Below, one piece after another: positions 6,364 to 7,988 of a DNA stretch of 7,988 nt. The stretch covers positions 1 through 7,988 of the forward strand of contig JAZNOQ010000030.1 in NCBI GenBank assembly GCA_045589215.1, written 5' to 3'. A model generated the notes under the pieces. The model was given only the letters and a program-made list of their open reading frames with translations, was not told the origin of the DNA and ran no database searches. Origin of the DNA: JAZNOQ01 sp045589215 (GTDB lineage: Bacteria; Bacillota; Clostridia; Oscillospirales; CAG-272). Position 1 is the first letter of the stretch. The number at the start of each line of letters is the position of its first letter. The translations under genes were made by a program, and so were the position numbers.

Positions 6364-6835
6364 GCTTTTCGGTACGCTCATTCTTACGGGTGTCGGCATC
6401 TACAGCGCGGTGACGCTCAATCGCTACGCGATGCGGCAGATCGAACGCCTCGACGGTTGGATCGCACTCATCAGACTTACCAAAAATCAGATCGACTGCT
6501 ATGCGCTTCCGACGTCGGAGATCCTACTCCGATGCGATCGGTCTCTCCTTACGCGGCTCGGATGGGAGGAGCTTGCGCCGCCGTCGGATTTTTCCGCACT
6601 TCGGAAAACGGTGCAAAGCACGGGGCTTACGGAGGAGGGGGAACGGATCGCGGAAAATTTCTGCGAGGAGATCGGAAAGGGGTACAGAGGGGAACAGCTC
6701 CGTACCTGCGAATACAGCATCGGACTGTTTTGTGCCGAACGCGACCGCCTGCTTGCGGAGCTGCCGAAGAGACGGCAACGTAATATTACGCTGTGCATGG
6801 CGGCGGCACTCGGAACGGTCGTTGTTCTGCTTTGA
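6350..6835 (+). CDS. spoIIIAB: Stage III sporulation protein AB
   Basis: The 161-residue product has the SpoIIIAB layout: an N-terminal membrane helix (about 3-20), a charged helical middle (about 21-138) and a C-terminal membrane helix ending almost at the stop (about 144-161). The B. subtilis protein has 171 residues. SpoIIIAB belongs to the SpoIIIA complex in the mother-cell outer forespore membrane; its soluble part resembles type II secretion GspF-like proteins and is thought to work with the AA ATPase. The reading frame overlaps the end of spoIIIAA by 14 bases. An in-frame ATG at 6344 would add two residues (MP). Sequence conservation in this subunit is weak, so the identification relies on layout plus position between AA and AC. 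Confidence 0.9.
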   Translation: MAVYKLFGTLILTGVGIYSAVTLNRYAMRQIERLDGWIALIRLTKNQIDCYALPTSEILLRCDRSLLTRLGWEELAPPSDFSALRKTVQSTGLTEEGERIAENFCEEIGKGYRGEQLRTCEYSIGLFCAERDRLLAELPKRRQRNITLCMAAALGTVVVLL

Positions 6836-6865
6836 AGATAAAAAACGGGAAAGACAGGGAAGCGT

Positions 6866-7060
6866 ATGGATATTTCACTCTTGATGAAGGTGGCGGGCGT
6901 GGGCTTTTTGATCGCGACGTCTGCGCTGATCTTGAATAAATCGGGCAGAGACGAGCAGGCGATGCTCCTGACGATCACGGGGATCATCGTGGTGATGGTG
7001 ATGCTGATCGGGGAGATCGGGGAGCTGCTCGAAGAGGTGCGTGATATTTTCGGGATCTGA
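6866..7060 (+). CDS. spoIIIAC: Stage III sporulation protein AC
   Basis: A 64-residue integral membrane protein with two helices (about 5-23 and 33-52) joined by a short charged turn (NKSGRDEQ). The opening MKVAGVGFLIATSALIL and the closing ELLEEVRDIF match the SpoIIIAC pattern; B. subtilis has 68 residues. It is a small membrane component of the SpoIIIA channel. The start is 30 bases after the spoIIIAB stop, with a modest site AGGGAAG three bases before ATG; spoIIIAD begins 10 bases after its stop. Confidence 0.95.
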   Translation: MDISLLMKVAGVGFLIATSALILNKSGRDEQAMLLTITGIIVVMVMLIGEIGELLEEVRDIFGI

Positions 7061-7061
7061 T

Positions 7062-7066
7062 GGAGG
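7062..7066 (+). promoter_or_regulatory. Ribosome binding site deciding the spoIIIAD start
   Basis: GGAGG four bases before ATG 7071. The alternative in-frame GTG at 7041 lies inside spoIIIAC and has no comparable site, so 7071 is the better start. Confidence 0.7.
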
Positions 7067-7070
7067 ACGT

Positions 7071-7469
7071 ATGGACGGTGCTTTTAGCGAAACCTTTTTG
7101 AAGATCTGCGGCGCGGCGATCCTGTTTTTGACCGTTTCCACTGTGACTATGGAGATCGGGCGCGGGGTGCGCCTACCGCTCAAGCTGTCGGGGCCCGTAC
7201 TGCTTTATGGCGGTGTTCTCCTACTTTTTCTCCCACTGATCGAACGGCTGAAAAGCCTCACCGAGGGCTACGCGCTCGCCGCATATGGCGAGACCCTGCT
7301 GAAGGCACTGGGGATCGCACTTCTCACAGAGATCGTAGCGGGGCTTTGCCGCGACAGCGGAGAGGGAGGCGTTGCGGGGATCGTCGAAATGGCGGGGAAG
7401 GCAGTGATCCTTCTGCTTGCGCTTCCCCTCGTTGAATCCCTCCTCGAAACGGTCGAGGGGCTTTTGTAA
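7071..7469 (+). CDS. spoIIIAD: Stage III sporulation protein AD
   Basis: The 132-residue product from ATG 7071 (133 in B. subtilis) is an integral membrane subunit of the SpoIIIA channel. Membrane segments lie near 9-28, 40-57, 75-91 and 108-125. The conserved C-terminal half is clear: ETLLKALGIALLTEIVAGLC (74-93), RDSGEGG (94-100), VEMAGKAVILLLALP (105-119). It lies between spoIIIAC (10 bases upstream) and spoIIIAE (15 bases downstream), as in the standard operon. An upstream in-frame GTG at 7041 would add ten residues overlapping spoIIIAC; this is less likely. Confidence 0.95.
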   Translation: MDGAFSETFLKICGAAILFLTVSTVTMEIGRGVRLPLKLSGPVLLYGGVLLLFLPLIERLKSLTEGYALAAYGETLLKALGIALLTEIVAGLCRDSGEGGVAGIVEMAGKAVILLLALPLVESLLETVEGLL

Positions 7470-7484
7470 AGAAAAGGAATGCGT

Positions 7485-7988
7485 ATGAAAAAGTACATTC
7501 TTTGTTTGTCCGTTCTTCTGCTGCTACCCTTCCTCACGCTTCCCGCGTCGGCAGAAGAGCCCGAAGAGACCCTACCGCCCGAGCTTCTTTCGGGATACGA
7601 AACAATGCTTGATGCGGTCCCCGATCACGTAAAGGATCAGCTTCCCGACGGATTTTCGTCGGGAAATACCGAGGAATTATCGGGGGCAGTCGGAAAAATG
7701 CTTGATTTTTCCTTTTTCGCGTCGGTCTTTCTGGAGGCGATCGGTGTGTATCTCGACGATGCCCTACGCCTCCTTGCGTCGCTTTTCGGGATCCTCATTC
7801 TGTCGGCGGTCTTTTCTGCGGTGCGAAAATCGGTACGGTCAAGTGCCCTCGGCAGGGTTGTCACGCTTGTCGCATCCTGCACGGTCCTTGCGGTGATCGC
7901 CGATACGCAGGCGAAGCTTTTTTTGCAGCTTTCGGATTACTTTTCACAGCTTTCGGCGCTTGCGGGCGGGATGATCCCTTTGTCGGGA
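7485..7988 (+). CDS. spoIIIAE: Stage III sporulation protein AE, N-terminal part (runs off the window)
   Basis: An open frame of 168 codons continues to the last base without a stop; full-length SpoIIIAE proteins have about 400 residues. ATG 7485 has AAGGAA five bases upstream. Residues 1-23 form a clear signal peptide: MKK, a hydrophobic core and cleavage after PASA, followed by an acidic stretch (EEPEE). A membrane segment appears near 93-113, followed by a basic turn (RKSVR) and a second hydrophobic stretch (about 122-139). SpoIIIAE is the multi-spanning membrane component of the SpoIIIA channel. The assignment rests on the signal peptide, topology, and position after spoIIIAD. Confidence 0.93.
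   Translation, partial: MKKYILCLSVLLLLPFLTLPASAEEPEETLPPELLSGYETMLDAVPDHVKDQLPDGFSSGNTEELSGAVGKMLDFSFFASVFLEAIGVYLDDALRLLASLFGILILSAVFSAVRKSVRSSALGRVVTLVASCTVLAVIADTQAKLFLQLSDYFSQLSALAGGMIPLSG

Noticed and set aside
6499..6987. A 162-codon minus-strand open frame across spoIIIAB and spoIIIAC
   Set aside because: It is Ser/Arg-rich shadow sequence spanning two well-supported sporulation genes on the other strand.
7041..7070. GTG start at 7041 for spoIIIAD
   Set aside because: It falls inside spoIIIAC and lacks a ribosome binding site, while ATG 7071 has GGAGG and gives the usual family length.

Overview
The window looks like a chromosome segment from an endospore-forming Clostridium-type Firmicute, probably one of the higher-G+C gut lineages such as Oscillospirales or Christensenellales. 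The grounds are the start of a canonical spoIIIA sporulation operon on the right, a YtrA-type GntR regulator with its ABC exporter on the left, strong AGGAGG-like ribosome binding sites, a G+C-rich codon bias, and a palindromic repeat of a kind I associate with gut Clostridia. The lineage call is inference from content only.

Left part (about 1-5200), minus strand. One compact operon reads right to left: a membrane-bound family 2 glycosyltransferase (5099-3831), a 133-residue YtrA-family GntR repressor (3817-3416), an ABC ATPase (3419-2502) and a 761-residue ABC permease with a large C-terminal extracytoplasmic domain (2486-201). Gaps are 13 and 15 bases, and the regulator and ATPase genes overlap by ATGA. 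Its promoter is near perfect (TTGACA, 17-base spacer, TATACT with an extended TG). A perfect 9-base inverted repeat starts about three bases downstream of the -10 box and contains AGTGTA-N13-TACACT, the operator I recall for Bacillus subtilis YtrA. The whole operon, glycosyltransferase included, is therefore probably repressed by its own second gene. In B. subtilis, YtrA is released by cell-wall-active antibiotics, so a cell-envelope stress response is the best guess. Downstream of the permease lie a roughly 96-base composite palindromic repeat and then a probable terminator.

Centre (5100-5319). This divergent intergenic region holds the minus-strand promoter and operator, a terminator-like hairpin facing right that is interleaved with that promoter, and a candidate sigma-E promoter just before spoIIIAA.

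Right part (5320-7988), plus strand. spoIIIAA, AB, AC, AD and the first 168 codons of AE lie in the standard order with short gaps or overlaps. In well-studied spore formers these mother-cell proteins form part of the channel joining mother cell and forespore after engulfment: AA is the ATPase and AB to AE are membrane components. The operon runs off the right edge inside spoIIIAE. The two halves look functionally separate.
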